Assembly (NCBI GenBank): GCA_900175165.2
Contig: FWWN02000301.1
Coordinates: 1 to 27,331 of the forward strand
DNA: 27,331 nucleotides
Direction: 5' to 3'
DNA from: Rhizomucor pusillus
Taxonomy: Eukaryota > Mucoromycota > Mucoromycetes > Mucorales > Lichtheimiaceae
Below, in pieces: positions 1 to 11,068 of the stretch (within the stretch, counting starts at the first letter, position 1; the number at the start of each line of letters is the position of its first letter). A model generated the notes under the pieces. The model worked only from the letters and a program-made list of their open reading frames with translations. It was not told where the DNA came from and did not search any database. A program made the translations under genes and the position numbers.

Positions 1-1316
1 TCCATGAATCAGCCCTCCATAGCCTTATCGTCTATTGCAACCTGCTTCATATCAGAGGACATTGACAACATCGTAGACAATAACCCGTGTCATTTCAAGC
101 TTTACAAGAAAATCTGGTATCCTCTCGCCGTCTCATTTGGATGCGAAAGAAGTTTTGAAAGGCAAGCAATAATCTGTACATGGTCCGTCCTTGTCAGAAT
201 AAGCTGAAATATGAAGGCAGCTGCATGCATATTCGCTTGACTTTATTTCGAGCTTATATCTGGATACGTTCGCACACATCATTTAATTATTTTGGTGATA
301 CAAGCCTGTAATACCTGGAATTTTTACTGATTGAGATAGATCGACAAGAATATTTATTAATTTTATTCCACAGGTTTAAATTTGCCTTGTTTGTGGTGCA
401 ATTTTATGCTCCAAACGACAACTGTTTTTAAAAATACAGCATAAACTCCGTCTAACATAACATCTTCACAAATTGTAGTAAGCTGTAAATCCTGCTTCCT
501 GCTATCCGTATATCTTTGTTTTTCAACTGCTATGATTTTCACATTTTTCAAGACTGCGGCTGTACCGATGGATTTCTTCATATTATCCATCCTGTGCATT
601 GAACGATATGTATATGGTAATTTCGATTCTCTGCATTTTCTTGTCAAAACTAAAAAGACGTGATTCTTTGTGTTGTTGGATTTGGTTAGTGTTCCCTTCA
701 GACAATGCCGACATGGTATCTTTCATGTCTTACTTGCATGTGCCGCTATAATGTCTTATCATTTGAGTCGATGAAAGTGCAAATCAATATTAGTTCTGTT
801 GGCAACGACTCCATGCATTTGTATGTAAAGTCCTTTCATTTATATGATACTTTGAAAAGGAGATTCGCAGCGTGCGGGTTACTGATCGCCTTCCATGCAT
901 AAGCTATGTACATAGCTGCATACTTTCAATGCAAAGGAGCTTATCCTAACGAGCATACCTATGGAAATATCAACACTCACCATCTGCGCGTATAATTCGA
1001 TAAAAATTATGTCATTAAGAAGTAATGTACAAATGTTGTTCAGGAGCAACGAAGCAAGGACACTTTTCCTGATCAATGGCAAAAAGTTATGCAGACAGAC
1101 GGAGCCATGCTTGGGTACTTTGTTGCTCGCCCTAGGAGCTTGAACAAAGTGGGCGATTGTTTTTGCCATAAAGGCTGCATGAATTCACAGACAATTTGGG
1201 GGGGGGAAAGATCAGCTCACTCGTTTTTTCTTCCTCTATTCCTTCCACATCTACCTCTTTCTTTCTCCCCTTCTGTCTCTCTCTCTCTCTCTTTCTCTCC
1301 TCTACGCTTGTCTGTC
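1..1316. other. 5' flank with no supportable gene
   Basis: The stretch is AT-rich with scattered stops in all frames. A short plus-strand frame is open from the window edge to a TGA at 205-207 and could be the tail of a gene lying outside, but no family motif is visible. A 94-codon minus-strand frame at 363-647 has no recognisable domain and no promoter-like leader. Nine consecutive G occur at 1198-1206. The last 80 bases belong to the CT-rich leader of the next gene. Confidence 0.5.
1237..1316 (+). promoter_or_regulatory. CT-rich leader of the Mto1-like gene
   Basis: A strongly pyrimidine-biased tract, including an uninterrupted CT repeat near 1277-1292, ends directly before the chosen ATG at 1317. 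Such tracts commonly sit at transcription starts of strongly or constitutively transcribed fungal genes. Similar tracts precede the pyruvate kinase, bHLH and STK32-like genes in this window. The role is inferred. Confidence 0.5.
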
Positions 1317-4300
1317 ATGCTCCCTCGGCAGGCTTCACCACCTCCGCCTGTCGATTACGCCAACAGCGACCAACTTCATTTCCCGTCTGAAGCGTCCCTG
1401 ACGCAAATATCGTTGCTGGATGACCACAGTCTGAACATTCTCGCGGAATCTCCAGCATTCCATCCCTCCACATCCGTAGCGTCCTTTGAGCACGGCGAAT
1501 TCAGTCAGGCTCTTTTGGATCAAGTCAGGTCGCCGCTTCCTAACGATACTTTGCACCCACCGCCGCCCCGTACAAACGGTCTATCGTCGAGCCTTTCTGA
1601 TCGTGAAAGCCGCTTGGAATACCAGTTTGAAAATATGTCCTTGACTGACGGCAACGTTTCTGGATTGTTTGGCATCGATGAAAAGCAAGAGCAGTCTTCA
1701 ACACGATCCTTTACGCAGAAAGCTAATGAAAAGGAAGCAAGATCGACGACTCTGACCTTGAAGGAACAGGAAAAGGTACCGCCGCGAAAGGAAGTTTCCG
1801 TAAACAGCTTACTTACATTTATGAATAACCATCGTAGACTATCGATACACTAAAGAAGGAAAACTTTGGCCTGAAACTCAAGATATATTATCTGGAGAAA
1901 CGACTAGATGACCTTTCACCAGACCAAGTGGACAATGCGTTGAAAGAGGTGATGTATTCGAGACGCCTCCAAACAACATACGTGATGCTGACGCAGGTGT
2001 CTTACAGAATGTTGACCTTAAAGTAAATATACAAACACTGATGCAGGAGCTCAAGAAATACAAGAAAATTATTTTGGAACTGCATTCAGCTATGGATATA
2101 TTGCAGAACTCAAATCAACCTTGCACGTTGCCTCATGGCATGTCACCTGAAGAGGAGGCAGAGTACAACGCAGCGCTGTCAAGTGCATCTCAGCATCGTG
2201 ACGAAAATGAAAGATTACACAAGATGATCGCCGATGTTTCTGCCGAAAATGCTAGACTGCGAGCATCTGTCAGATCGTCGCGAACTGCTAGCCCTTTGAT
2301 AGGTGGAATGAAATTAAGCAGAAGCAACAGTGGTAGCGGTAGCAGTGGTAGTCGACAACTAGACGATGTTGCGGACGAAGATAAATGGATGATGCACCGC
2401 CGCGCCGCCAATAACAAAAGTATGTCAAGCGAAGTTGAATTTTTCAAACGCGAGTGGTTGCAAGCCAAACAGACTATCGAAAAGCAGAATGAGACCATTC
2501 GGTTGTTACGTGAGGAGAATCACTTTAAAGCCAGCAATGCAGCCAGCGGTGACAGCCAGCTTGTCAAATCTATTTTATCAGATCGCGACGCGCTAGTCAC
2601 AAAAACAGAGCGTTACGCCAAAATGAATCATGAACTGCAACAGGTACTGCGTAGCGTGCTACAGACGCATTTCTTCATCGATAATCTTACCGTATATATA
2701 TCATAGGATGTGTCCAGGATGCGAGAAAGGAATACTGAGATGGTTGCACAGCTGCTGGCAAAAAATAAGGAGCTAGATAATGTACATGCCAACATGGACG
2801 AAATGATGAAATCATTGAACGAAGCCAAGCAGCAACTCCGTGCAAAAACGACAGAGTGCCAACAATTACGCAATGAACTGGCAACGTACCGCGGCAGTCC
2901 GAACGGCGAGAATGTGATGGAGCGGTTAGAAAAACTCAAGCAAGAGAATAAGGACTATGCTGCTACCGTCGACAAGTTGAAACGCGAGATTGAAGAGCAG
3001 AGACATACGCACCGAAAGGAAATTGAAAAGCTGGACTCGGAAATTGAGCAGCGAGAACTAGAGTTTGTTGAACTAGAAAAACAAGTTGTCAAGGTTAGTG
3101 TCACGCCAATGTACCCAAGTGTGCGCAATGCCTAACGGCACCATTCTGTATTTGGATAGATTATGGCGCGAGCGGAAAAACTAGAAAGCCGAGAACGCGA
3201 AAAAGATGCATTGATCCTGGAACTGGAGCACAAGCTGGAGCGAGCATCTGATGGCGCGTACGAAGAAGAGCTGGAGCGACTAGAGCAAGAGTTGCGTATC
3301 AAGGACGAAACGATCGCCAAGTACGAACAGCGCATGGAACAGTCAGATGCTCACGAGGACGATATAGCTACGTTAGAGGAGCGGTTTGCAGAGGTGGAAG
3401 CAACCATTAAGCAGAAAGATGACCACATACGAGAATTAGAAGATGAATTGGAGGAAACACTGACAAAGGCTGAAAAAGCCAAAGCTCGCTACGAAGAAGA
3501 TCTTCAAGAACTGGAGAGACAGTTCCAGGAAATTGAACAAGGACTTCGTGAGCGTGATGTACGAATTGCTTCTTTGGAAGGACACCTCGAGGCGCAGACG
3601 GATGCTATCCAGCGAGAAAAACAAATCTATCAGGAAGAGATCAAGGAGCTTGAAGATAAAGTCCAAGAACTGGCAGAGCTGCTTCGTGAAAAGGATATAC
3701 TGCTGGAAAATATGGAAGAACAAATGGAGCATCGTGTGGCAGGCGCGCGCGATGCAGCTCAGGCTTACGAAGATGATCTTGCAGATATCAAAGAAGTGAG
3801 AAAGATGCATGTTGCAGGTTACGATACATCATATGTATTAACAGTAGATCGAATCGCAGGATATGGCGACTCGAATGATAGAACTAGAAGAAGAATGGCA
3901 AGCACGGTTAGCCGATTTAGAGGAGCGTCTGCGGGAAACGGAAGAAAAACTAAAGAAAGAACGCCGCATCGCAAATGAGAGAATCGCGGAGGCTACTGCT
4001 GCCAAACATTCGCTGCAGCAAAAATTAGAGACCGCAAATACAAAGAATAAGCTGTTAAGCAGTCTTATGAACCAGTACAATCGGTCATCCGAGGTAAGTC
4101 ACCGGGAGATATATATATTTACAGCGTTGATGGTGGTGCGTTAATTCGGCGAGTAAAAATAGTCACGGAATGGTTCGCGTTCGACACAGGCAAACCAGGT
4201 CTTGACTAGACTGAACGAGGAGCTTCAACAAGAACTTGATGATCGAGACCGTGCGCTGGAACAGGAAAGCCAACGAGTCCAGGAACTGGATGCCATGTGT

Positions 4301-4551
4301 GCGCGTGCTATGGAAGAAAGGGAACGATTGGAGGAGCTGTTAGCACGGCGTAACAGCATGATAACACGATTGCTTGAACGATTGGAGGTAAGAGTGTACG
4401 TTTACAACAATGTTAGTCTATTTGCTGAGTATCCATGTAGAGTACCAACGAGCGGAAAGCAGTGATGGAGAACGTGCTACTCCGTCAAGCAACAGATGAG
4501 ATTGATGTGAGCTACAACAGAAGATCGGATTCAGCCCTTAGTTCGAGATAA
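1317..4551 (+). CDS. Mto1/centrosomin-like microtubule organiser protein (CM1 domain)
   Basis: Exons are 1317-1775, 1838-1948, 2008-2643, 2707-3093, 3160-3795, 3860-4093, 4199-4387 and 4441-4551, giving 920 aa. All seven introns are GT-AG and phase 0. The N-terminal ~145 residues are low-complexity and Ser/Pro-rich. At residues ~146-175 the sequence LKEQEK, then TIDTLKKENFGLKLKIYYLE across intron 1, is a clear CM1 motif. That is the segment with which centrosomin, CDK5RAP2 and fungal Mto1 bind and activate the gamma-tubulin complex. Almost everything after it is charged heptad-rich coiled coil. Near the C-terminus (~870-900) a segment with RRNSMITRLLERLE and a conserved-looking tail resembles the Mto2-binding end of Mto1; this is less certain. 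Expected role: recruiting gamma-tubulin complexes to spindle pole bodies and cytoplasmic microtubule-organising sites. The start is the first ATG after the CT tract; the same frame is open further upstream to 1089, so a longer N-terminus cannot be excluded. Confidence 0.88.
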
Positions 4552-5125
4552 CACCTGATCTTGCCTTTCCCTGCAACAAACATTGTAAATATTTGCATCT
4601 GGCATTCTGTATATGTGTATATATGATTTTGGAGTGTTGCTGGATATCCTTCTTTGCCACGGCCCGGCCCCTACCTGTAGCTTTTGCTCCATTTTTTGTT
4701 TTCTTCCCTACTCTTTTACTAACATGAAAGCAAAACATGTAATAAAACATGGCTCAAATTGGAATAACATGTTTAATCAGACTTTCTAAATGTGAATGCC
4801 CTCAGCACCGAGTTTTGACATCTGATGTTTGGACAATTTTCCCATAATTCCTCGAGTCGCGCGTGATCTTCCGTAGGTGACCATCTTTTGTGACAATGTA
4901 TTAGGTGATATGACGAGTGAAGCAGAAATTCCAGAGCATCAAGGTACCAAATGACACGGTTTACTGTACCCCTTATGCATGTGCAGGTGTGTGCGCAAAT
5001 GGCAGACATGCAAAAGATCAATCTGCCTTATCAGTTCGGTGTTCCAAATATGATTGGTGGAAATTCGCTGTGTATGGCAGAAAAAAAATCTTATCACGAC
5101 CGAGCTCGGTCACTTGTTTTTTGCG
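4552..5125. other. Intergenic space between Mto1-like gene and pyruvate kinase
   Basis: It contains the 3' flank of the first gene, including AATAAA at 4741-4746 about 190 nt after the stop, and the upstream region of the pyruvate kinase. No coding frame with recognisable content was seen on either strand. Confidence 0.6.
4741..4746 (+). terminator. Candidate polyadenylation signal of the Mto1-like gene
   Basis: AATAAA lies about 190 nt downstream of the TAA at 4549-4551, in an AT-rich context. It is the first perfect copy after the stop. Confidence 0.45.
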
Positions 5126-5190
5126 CCCCTCTCTCTGTCGCACTCTCATTTTTTCTCTTTTTCATCCTCTTTTCCCATCATCCTTCTTGT
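5126..5190 (+). promoter_or_regulatory. CT-rich leader of pyruvate kinase
   Basis: A nearly pure pyrimidine tract (runs of CTCTCT, TTTTTTCTCTTTTTC and CCTTCTTG) stops 7 nt before the ATG at 5198. This is typical of highly expressed glycolytic genes in fungi. The transcription start itself cannot be placed from sequence alone. Confidence 0.55.
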
Positions 5191-5197
5191 AAATAGC

Positions 5198-7346
5198 ATG
5201 GCTCCCATTATTACACCTGAAGTCACCTCCAACCTCCAATGGGTTTCCCAAATGAACGTCGACATTGAGCCCACTGCCGGCCGCAAGTCTAGCATCATCG
5301 GTACCATCGGTAAGTTTTAACGCGTTTTCGAACTGACGGCCCTATTTTGCTGACACGTTTCCAGGACCAAAGACCAACAGCGTTGAAATGATCACACAAC
5401 TGCGCAACGCCGGTTTAAACGTCGTCCGTATGAACTTCTCGCACGGCTCATATGAGGTGCGTGGCTGCTAATCGCGGTAATCGACGGGAATCTTTGGGGA
5501 TCTCTTCTATAACTGCGGAGAGAAAAAAATTGGGGGTATAGCCCAACGAGAATTTGAGAACTAACATACACCTACACACGTATATCTGTGATCCATGTAG
5601 TACCACCAATCGGTCATTGACAATACCCGCAAGAGCGCTGAGCGTAAGTCCCGGGGCTCTGGACAAAACTGAAGAGATGCTAACCAAATAACGAAATAGT
5701 GTATCCTGGCCGCCCCGTTGCTATCGCTTTGGACAACAAGGGCCCCGAGATCCGTACTGGTAACATGCGTGACGGTGTTGAGGTATGCAAAACAAAGGCC
5801 CATTTATCTAGGGGTGATAGGGGTAGTTCGCGTTTGAGATTGGTGGACCTGGCATCTCATGCACACATATATTATATATAGATTCCCATCTCCGCCGGCC
5901 ATGAAATGACCTTCAGCGTTGATGAACAGTACAAGGATATTTGCGACGATAAGGTCATGTACATTGACTACAAGAACTTGCCCAAGGTCATCCAGCCCGG
6001 TAAAATGATCTATGTCGATGACGGTGTCTTGTCATTTGAGGTCCTCGAGACAGCCGAAGACTCTGTCCGCGTCCGTGCCCGCAACAACGGCAAGCTCTGC
6101 GCCCACAAGGGTGTCAACTTGCCAGGCACTGACGTCGACTTGCCAGCATTGTCTGAAAAGGATAAGGCTGACTTGCGATTTGGTGTCAAGAACAAGGTTG
6201 ACATGATCTTTGCCTCTTTTGTCCGCCGTGGCCAGGATGTTCGTGACATCCGCGCTGTCCTCGGCGAAGAAGGCAAGCACATCAAGATCATCTCCAAGAT
6301 TGAAAACCACCAGGGTGTCCAGAACTTTGACGATATCTTGGCCGAAACCGATGGTGTCATGGTCGCCCGTGGTGTAAGTGACCAACGCGGGGCTCGCTCA
6401 CGTGAAAAAGTGTTCTAACCACGGATGATGTATCCAGGATATGGGTATCGAAATTCCTTTGGAGCGTGTATTTATTGCTCAAAAAATGATGATCACAAAG
6501 TGCAACTTGGCTGGCAAGCCCGTCATTTGGTACGTGTGTGAACTGGGATCATATGTGAAGCAGGAGAGAGTGACGAGGTCTGACACGGCGTGCTTTTTGA
6601 TTCTACAGCGCTACCCAGATGTTGGAATCCATGACTGTAAGTGTTAGACAAGCAATAGGTAAATCGAATCTCTTATCCTGAGACTTGCTGGTTTTTAGTA
6701 CAACCCCCGTCCCACCCGTGCCGAAGTATCTGACGTTGCCAACGCCATCTTGGACGGCGCCGACTGTGTCATGCTTTCCGGCGAGACTGCCAAGGGCAGC
6801 TATCCTGTCGAGGCTGTAAAGACCATGCACGATATCTGTATCTTGGCTGAATCTGTCCTCTGCTACCCTGCTGTCTTCAACGAACTTCGTTCCTTGACCG
6901 CTTTGCCCACCGAAACCACCGAGACCGTTGCCTGCGCGGCCGTCAGCGCTGCTCACGAGCAAAAGGCCGGTGCCATCATTGTTCTCACCACCTCTGGCAA
7001 CTCTGCCCGTCTCCTCTCCAAGTACCGCCCCGAAGCACCCATCATCGTCGTTACTCGCAATGCACAGACTGCTCGTCAAGTCCACCTGTATCGTGGATGC
7101 TTCCCGTTCGTCTACCCCAAAGCCAGCTCTGCTGCTGCCATCGTGTCTGCTAACAGCAGCAACGCTCCCTTGAGTCCCGCTGAAGTCGCCCCATGGCAAG
7201 AAGACGTTGACGCAAGAATCAAGTGGGGTATGGAACAGGCCATGAAGTATGGTCTGTTGAAGCACGGCCAGCCTGTCGTTGCCGTACAAGGATACAAGTC
7301 CGGTTTGGGCAGCACCAACACTTTGCGTGTGCTTTTTGCTCCCTAG
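5198..7346 (+). CDS. Pyruvate kinase
   Basis: Exons are 5198-5309, 5365-5456, 5601-5643, 5700-5782, 5882-6373, 6438-6529, 6609-6636 and 6699-7346; they sum to 1590 nt (529 aa) with every junction in frame. The enzyme transfers phosphate from phosphoenolpyruvate to ADP in the cytosol, the last step of glycolysis. Visible signatures: [13 protein letters not shown] and VVRMNFSHG at the N-terminus; NKGPEIRTG in the substrate region; the active-site signature [13 protein letters not shown] around residues 244-256 with its catalytic Lys; [30 protein letters not shown]; and a C-terminal allosteric-type segment [16 protein letters not shown] like the fungal fructose-1,6-bisphosphate site. The length is slightly above the usual ~500 aa. 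Codons are strongly biased to C-ending forms, unlike the neighbours, as expected for high expression. One exon is only 28 nt (6609-6636). Confidence 0.98.
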
Positions 7347-9036
7347 ATCATTTTCACATCTTTTTCTCTCTTTCGTCTCTCTCTATATATACAATTCAAA
7401 TAAACCATCTTTTTTGCATTGCAATTGTAACAAACGTTATGTACGTGATCTGTTTGATGCGCTGCAATCGGGTACCCTGGGCATAGATCAGAGGAAATGA
7501 CTGGGGCACCCACCACCAGCGGCATCATCTGCAATGATGAGCGCATCATGTGCTCTCTCTAATATCCCTTCTAGATTGATTGTTAATCACTGCAAGTAAC
7601 TTTGGGTGACCATGACCTGTGTAAATATCTACTACTTCTTCGTCGGATCCATCATCTTACCCGGCTAGCAGTGGACGAGTGCCCCAGGCCAACAGGAATC
7701 AATGGTAAAATATACTTAGATGTAGTTCCGATACAAATCGAACAATTCCGGTTAGAGTTTGTGGGTAGCGCTCACCAAATGCTCATTAATAAACATTTAA
7801 CACTCAGCATCAGCAGTAGCGGTAATTATATGCCTTGAAAAGGACTTATGCATGCCATTACCTTGACGTATAATGTTCCATCTGTTGGAGCGCAAAACTT
7901 TGATTTTGCACGTATCAAGGATGTATAAATTCTTGACCACTCCATTGAAGACGTACCGGATCTCACAACGTTATCATGTTGATCACATAAGCACAATGGA
8001 ACAGTGCACTGTTTCCTGGACGCCGAAAATGATGCCACTGCAAAACGTCCGAGGATTCCGTAAATGGCAACGGCCTTACGCGTATTTACGAGGAGAGCAT
8101 GTTTGTATATTTAACGTTGTGCAAAAGCAAGACAACAACGACCCATGACAGTGGTCGTTTCGGCCGACGGATGCTAACTCCTCTTTGCCCCCATGACACA
8201 TCTTGTACGCTGAATGCTGAACTTTGTCCGCTTTCGATCAAAACAATCGCTCTTTTTTTTTTCTTCTTGCGCCGGAAGAAATGTTAGATAAGGACGGTGC
8301 ACAGCATCTAGGATCAGGGCACCGGTGCGGTGACTAGTTAGAATAATTAGCATAGTCTTCTTGTTACATACGCTTGGGGGAGTCACCCGGCCACGCTGGT
8401 GCTGCGAAGGAGAGAAAAAAGTTCCCCAGACGAGAGAACAAACAGCAATGGTTCCGTCGTTCATCACTGAGGAGGAGTTGTTTGTATCCGGCGTGGCCGG
8501 CGAAGGTATCTCAGATTGGTTAATAGCTCTTTCTCTCTCTCTCTTTACACTTTCTAACAATGATATGAAACACGGGCGGGGCAGCAAACGGACGAAATGC
8601 AAGATCCGCCTTGTTCGTATTCAAACCAAAAGCGGCAATGCCTGTGGAGCAGTTCCAGTATCCGACCTGTGACAACGGGGACCTTGGCCTTGCGCGGAAA
8701 CGTCGCACAGTGAGACAAGGACTTGGCTGCTGCTGTACTGCTGTTTTCTGGGCATTATCGTCCTGCATCAATTTCATGCTGCGATCGTCTTATTGTGCAT
8801 AGTGACGGCGGCCTTTGCCAAGACGCAAATGCTTCATGCCGTCAGAAAGTACAAAGTGAACATCCAGAGTTAGTGTATCCACGTAGTTCAGGAATATATA
8901 TGCAATTGCTGCAGCCTAGCCAGTTTGGGTCTTGTCATACCCACCACTATCCCATTCCCATCGCCCTCGAAAGGACCTCTCTCTCTGTCTCTCTTTTCTT
9001 TTTTCTGCAAAAAGAAGAAGCACCAAAGAAAAAGTT
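7347..9036. other. Intergenic region between pyruvate kinase and the bHLH gene
   Basis: AATAAA at 7399-7404 follows the pyruvate kinase stop. The rest holds short frames on both strands, none with a recognisable motif or coherent codon use. A CT run occurs near 8529-8548 and a T run near 8252-8261. Without transcript data I see no gene. The distal part probably carries promoter elements of the downstream transcription factor. Confidence 0.5.
7399..7404 (+). terminator. Pyruvate kinase polyadenylation signal
   Basis: AATAAA lies about 53 nt after the TAG at 7344-7346, following a CT-rich 3' UTR. Position and sequence fit a normal eukaryotic poly(A) signal. Confidence 0.6.
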
Positions 9037-9142
9037 TATAAAGTCCTGCCCTTTTTTCTTCTTCCTTCTCCTCTTCTCTTTCTTTTCTTTCTCTTTCTCA
9101 ACTTTTTTTCTTTGCATCCATTATCTTTTTCTTTTGTCTACA
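9037..9142 (+). promoter_or_regulatory. TATA-like box and CT-rich leader of the bHLH gene
   Basis: TATAAAG at 9037-9043 is followed by about 95 nt of almost pure pyrimidine (TTTTTTCTTCTTCC-type runs) reaching the ATG at 9143. The frame is open upstream to 8723, but the translated tract is an implausible Phe/Leu/Ser run, which supports starting at 9143 rather than earlier. Confidence 0.5.
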
Positions 9143-10373
9143 ATGCTCCAGTCCAAAATGGGCGACGTAAATGAGGGTGCACCTGAGCACCCAACCCGGA
9201 AATTGGCTCACCCAACAGCATATCATTTGCAACAAACGCAGCAAATGAGATTCAAGGAACAGGCATCTTTGGGATTGGAAGTCATGGATAATTCTCATCA
9301 TCAACAACTCTTCTTTGCTCAACAGCAGCAGCATCAGCACCAAGAAAGCTCGCCAAATCTTTCTGATATCGATTACTCGGAACTCACAACCACCTCTTCT
9401 ATCACCGGCATGCCGCCATCCTCGTCTAGTGATCTACAGCCCCAACCATCGACATCTTCACGATCACCTCTGCTCCGCCAACAGGAACAGTTCTTGTACG
9501 ACAATGAACATGGCTCGTTCAACCCGCCTGTAAATCTGAAACGACTTTCCACCGGCATCCTCGACGAAGGCGGAGACCCGATGCGATACCCCTACGCGCC
9601 ACAACACTATCACAACCCGATGATGTACTACTCGCCATCGTCGTCTTCCATAGACCACAGGTACTACTACCAGTCTCCACCAGCATTTGCTGGAAGCGCG
9701 CCTGCCAATATTGGATATAGCCACATGCACCATCCGTCTTTGGTTTCTGCCGAAGGTGGTGGAGGCGCAGCGGCCGCGGCGGCTGCTGCGGCGGCTGCTG
9801 CTGCCATGGCGAACACAAGTTCACCAAACAGAGGTGCTCAGCAACGGTTCACTGCGGGCGATGATGTCCCTGAAGGTTACGAGGATGACTTGGCAGCTCA
9901 AGCAAAGTAATTATCACACATGGCCGATGCACATGATTTTTTTTGGGCGAGGGAAATTCATCTTTTTATTAAATTCTAGTCTGCAAGCGATCATGGAAAA
10001 GCGACGAAGGCGACGGGAGTCTCACAATGCTGGTAACTCAAATAAGGAGACTTGCTCAGGTAGCTATTAGCTCACTATTGTATTTGCAGTGGAAAGACGA
10101 CGAAGAGACAATATAAACGAGCGTATTCAGGAACTCGGAACTTTGCTTCCCGAATCGATGACGATTGAGGAAGGCGGAGTTGCTAAACTCAATAAGGGAA
10201 CGATTCTTCGCAAGAGCGTTGAACAGATCAAAATGTTGCAAAAAGATCTTCGCGAGCAGGAACAACGGTGCCGCCAGCTCGAGGAGACTCTTTTCCAGCT
10301 TACACAGGCAAGGAATAATACGAGCGCAAACTCCACCACCAACAGCAACCATCGCCGGTCCCGTCAAGCTTGA
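9143..10373 (+). CDS. bHLH-leucine zipper transcription factor (MiT/TFE-like core)
   Basis: Exons are 9143-9906, 9980-10032 and 10090-10373 (366 aa). Residues 1-250 are low complexity: Gln/His-rich, Ser/Pro-rich, Tyr-rich near 150-175, then a Gly-Ala block of 13 consecutive Ala encoded by mixed GCN codons (9767-9805). The DNA-binding domain begins around residue 260 with [20 protein letters not shown]. It carries the His, Glu and Arg positions that read E-box CANNTG sites, with Arg rather than the Tyr of SREBP types. Helix 1 is [14 protein letters not shown], and [14 protein letters not shown] begins helix 2. A C-terminal zipper ([20 protein letters not shown]) supports dimerisation. The LNKGTIL segment resembles the animal MiT/TFE family; other fungal USF-like regulators are alternatives. 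Both introns fall within or just before the basic region, so the DNA-contact residues are assembled from three exons. Target genes are unknown. Confidence 0.92.
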
Positions 10374-10578
10374 TAAACCCGGATCCGGATTTTTTGTTTA
10401 TCTTTGAACCCGTGAACAAGTGTTTATATATATTTATATATATTCGGCGGTAGCAGACTAACTGACACATACCAAACTCAAAGGCCGACTTTGATCAACA
10501 CCCTCTCTTTCTAGCTAGTTAGTTTTGTTTTTGTTGCAACCCTTCTCTAGTAGTAGCCCGAATACCCAAACTCTGGTC

Positions 10579-10712
10579 ACACACACACACACACACTCTC
10601 TCTCTCTCTTTCCTTCTCTCACTCTCTTTCTCTCTCTCACGCACACACATACGTACTGTACACAGAATTTTATATATTTTTATACCTACCCCCAGCCCCA
10701 GCCCCAGCCCCA
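10579..10712. repeat. Compound microsatellite: AC, CT and CCCCAG tracts
   Basis: An AC dinucleotide run at 10579-10596 passes into a CT run at 10597-10610. A further CT-rich stretch follows, and then hexamer CCCCAG in three full copies plus CCCCA at 10690-10712. These are simple slippage repeats in the 3' flank of the bHLH gene. Confidence 0.9.
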
Positions 10713-10968
10713 TTTTTCCCATGCTGCTTCCTCTTCCTTTTTGTCCCGTATGTAAATGTTATCATCAACTTGTTACAAAATATACGTATATAAAAATGTA
10801 TCTGCTAGGGTGAAAGAAATTATTCGTGAACCCTGATGAAGATTATGCAGCTCGAGGGTTACAAACGGGCGATGTTTCCTGTAATTCGAAACGTTGTTGC
10901 TATGCTATGAAACCTGATGGGATCAATACCCGCCAAACTTTTATTTTCTTTTCTTTGCCATATTTATA

Positions 10969-11068
10969 CACTTTTTCCAAAAATTAATGTCGCTGCAATT
11001 TGTCGTTTTGGTGTATAAAATGTATTATAAAATTTCACAAAATGCGACATTACTTTTGGGAAAAGGTG
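10969..11068. mobile_element. 100-bp miniature inverted-repeat element, Tc1/mariner-like
   Basis: The element starts CACTTTTTCCAAAAA and ends TTTTGGGAAAAGGTG. Its 25-bp terminal inverted repeats (10969-10993 and 11044-11068) match at 22 of 25 positions and both carry ATGTCGC/GCGACAT at the inner edge. It is flanked on each side by TA (10967-10968 and 11069-11070), the target-site duplication of Tc1/mariner transposons. Its 50-bp core has no coding capacity, so it would depend on a transposase elsewhere. Superfamily assignment rests on the TA duplication and the CA-start terminus; the repeats themselves are read directly. Confidence 0.72.

Noticed and set aside
363..647. Minus-strand frame of 94 codons
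   Set aside because: No recognisable motif, no leader, unremarkable codon use; expected by chance in AT-rich intergenic DNA.
6399..6404. CACGTG E-box in a pyruvate kinase intron near a bHLH gene
   Set aside because: A single hexamer is expected by chance several times per window; nothing shows that it is a regulatory site.
8174..8602. Minus-strand frame of 142 codons between pyruvate kinase and the bHLH gene
   Set aside because: Composition follows the local CT/GA tracts and T runs; no domain pattern and no supporting splice structure.
8723..9142. Upstream extension of the bHLH open frame
   Set aside because: Translation of a pyrimidine leader gives a Phe/Leu/Ser run; a TATA-like box lies inside it, so it is more likely 5' flank and UTR.
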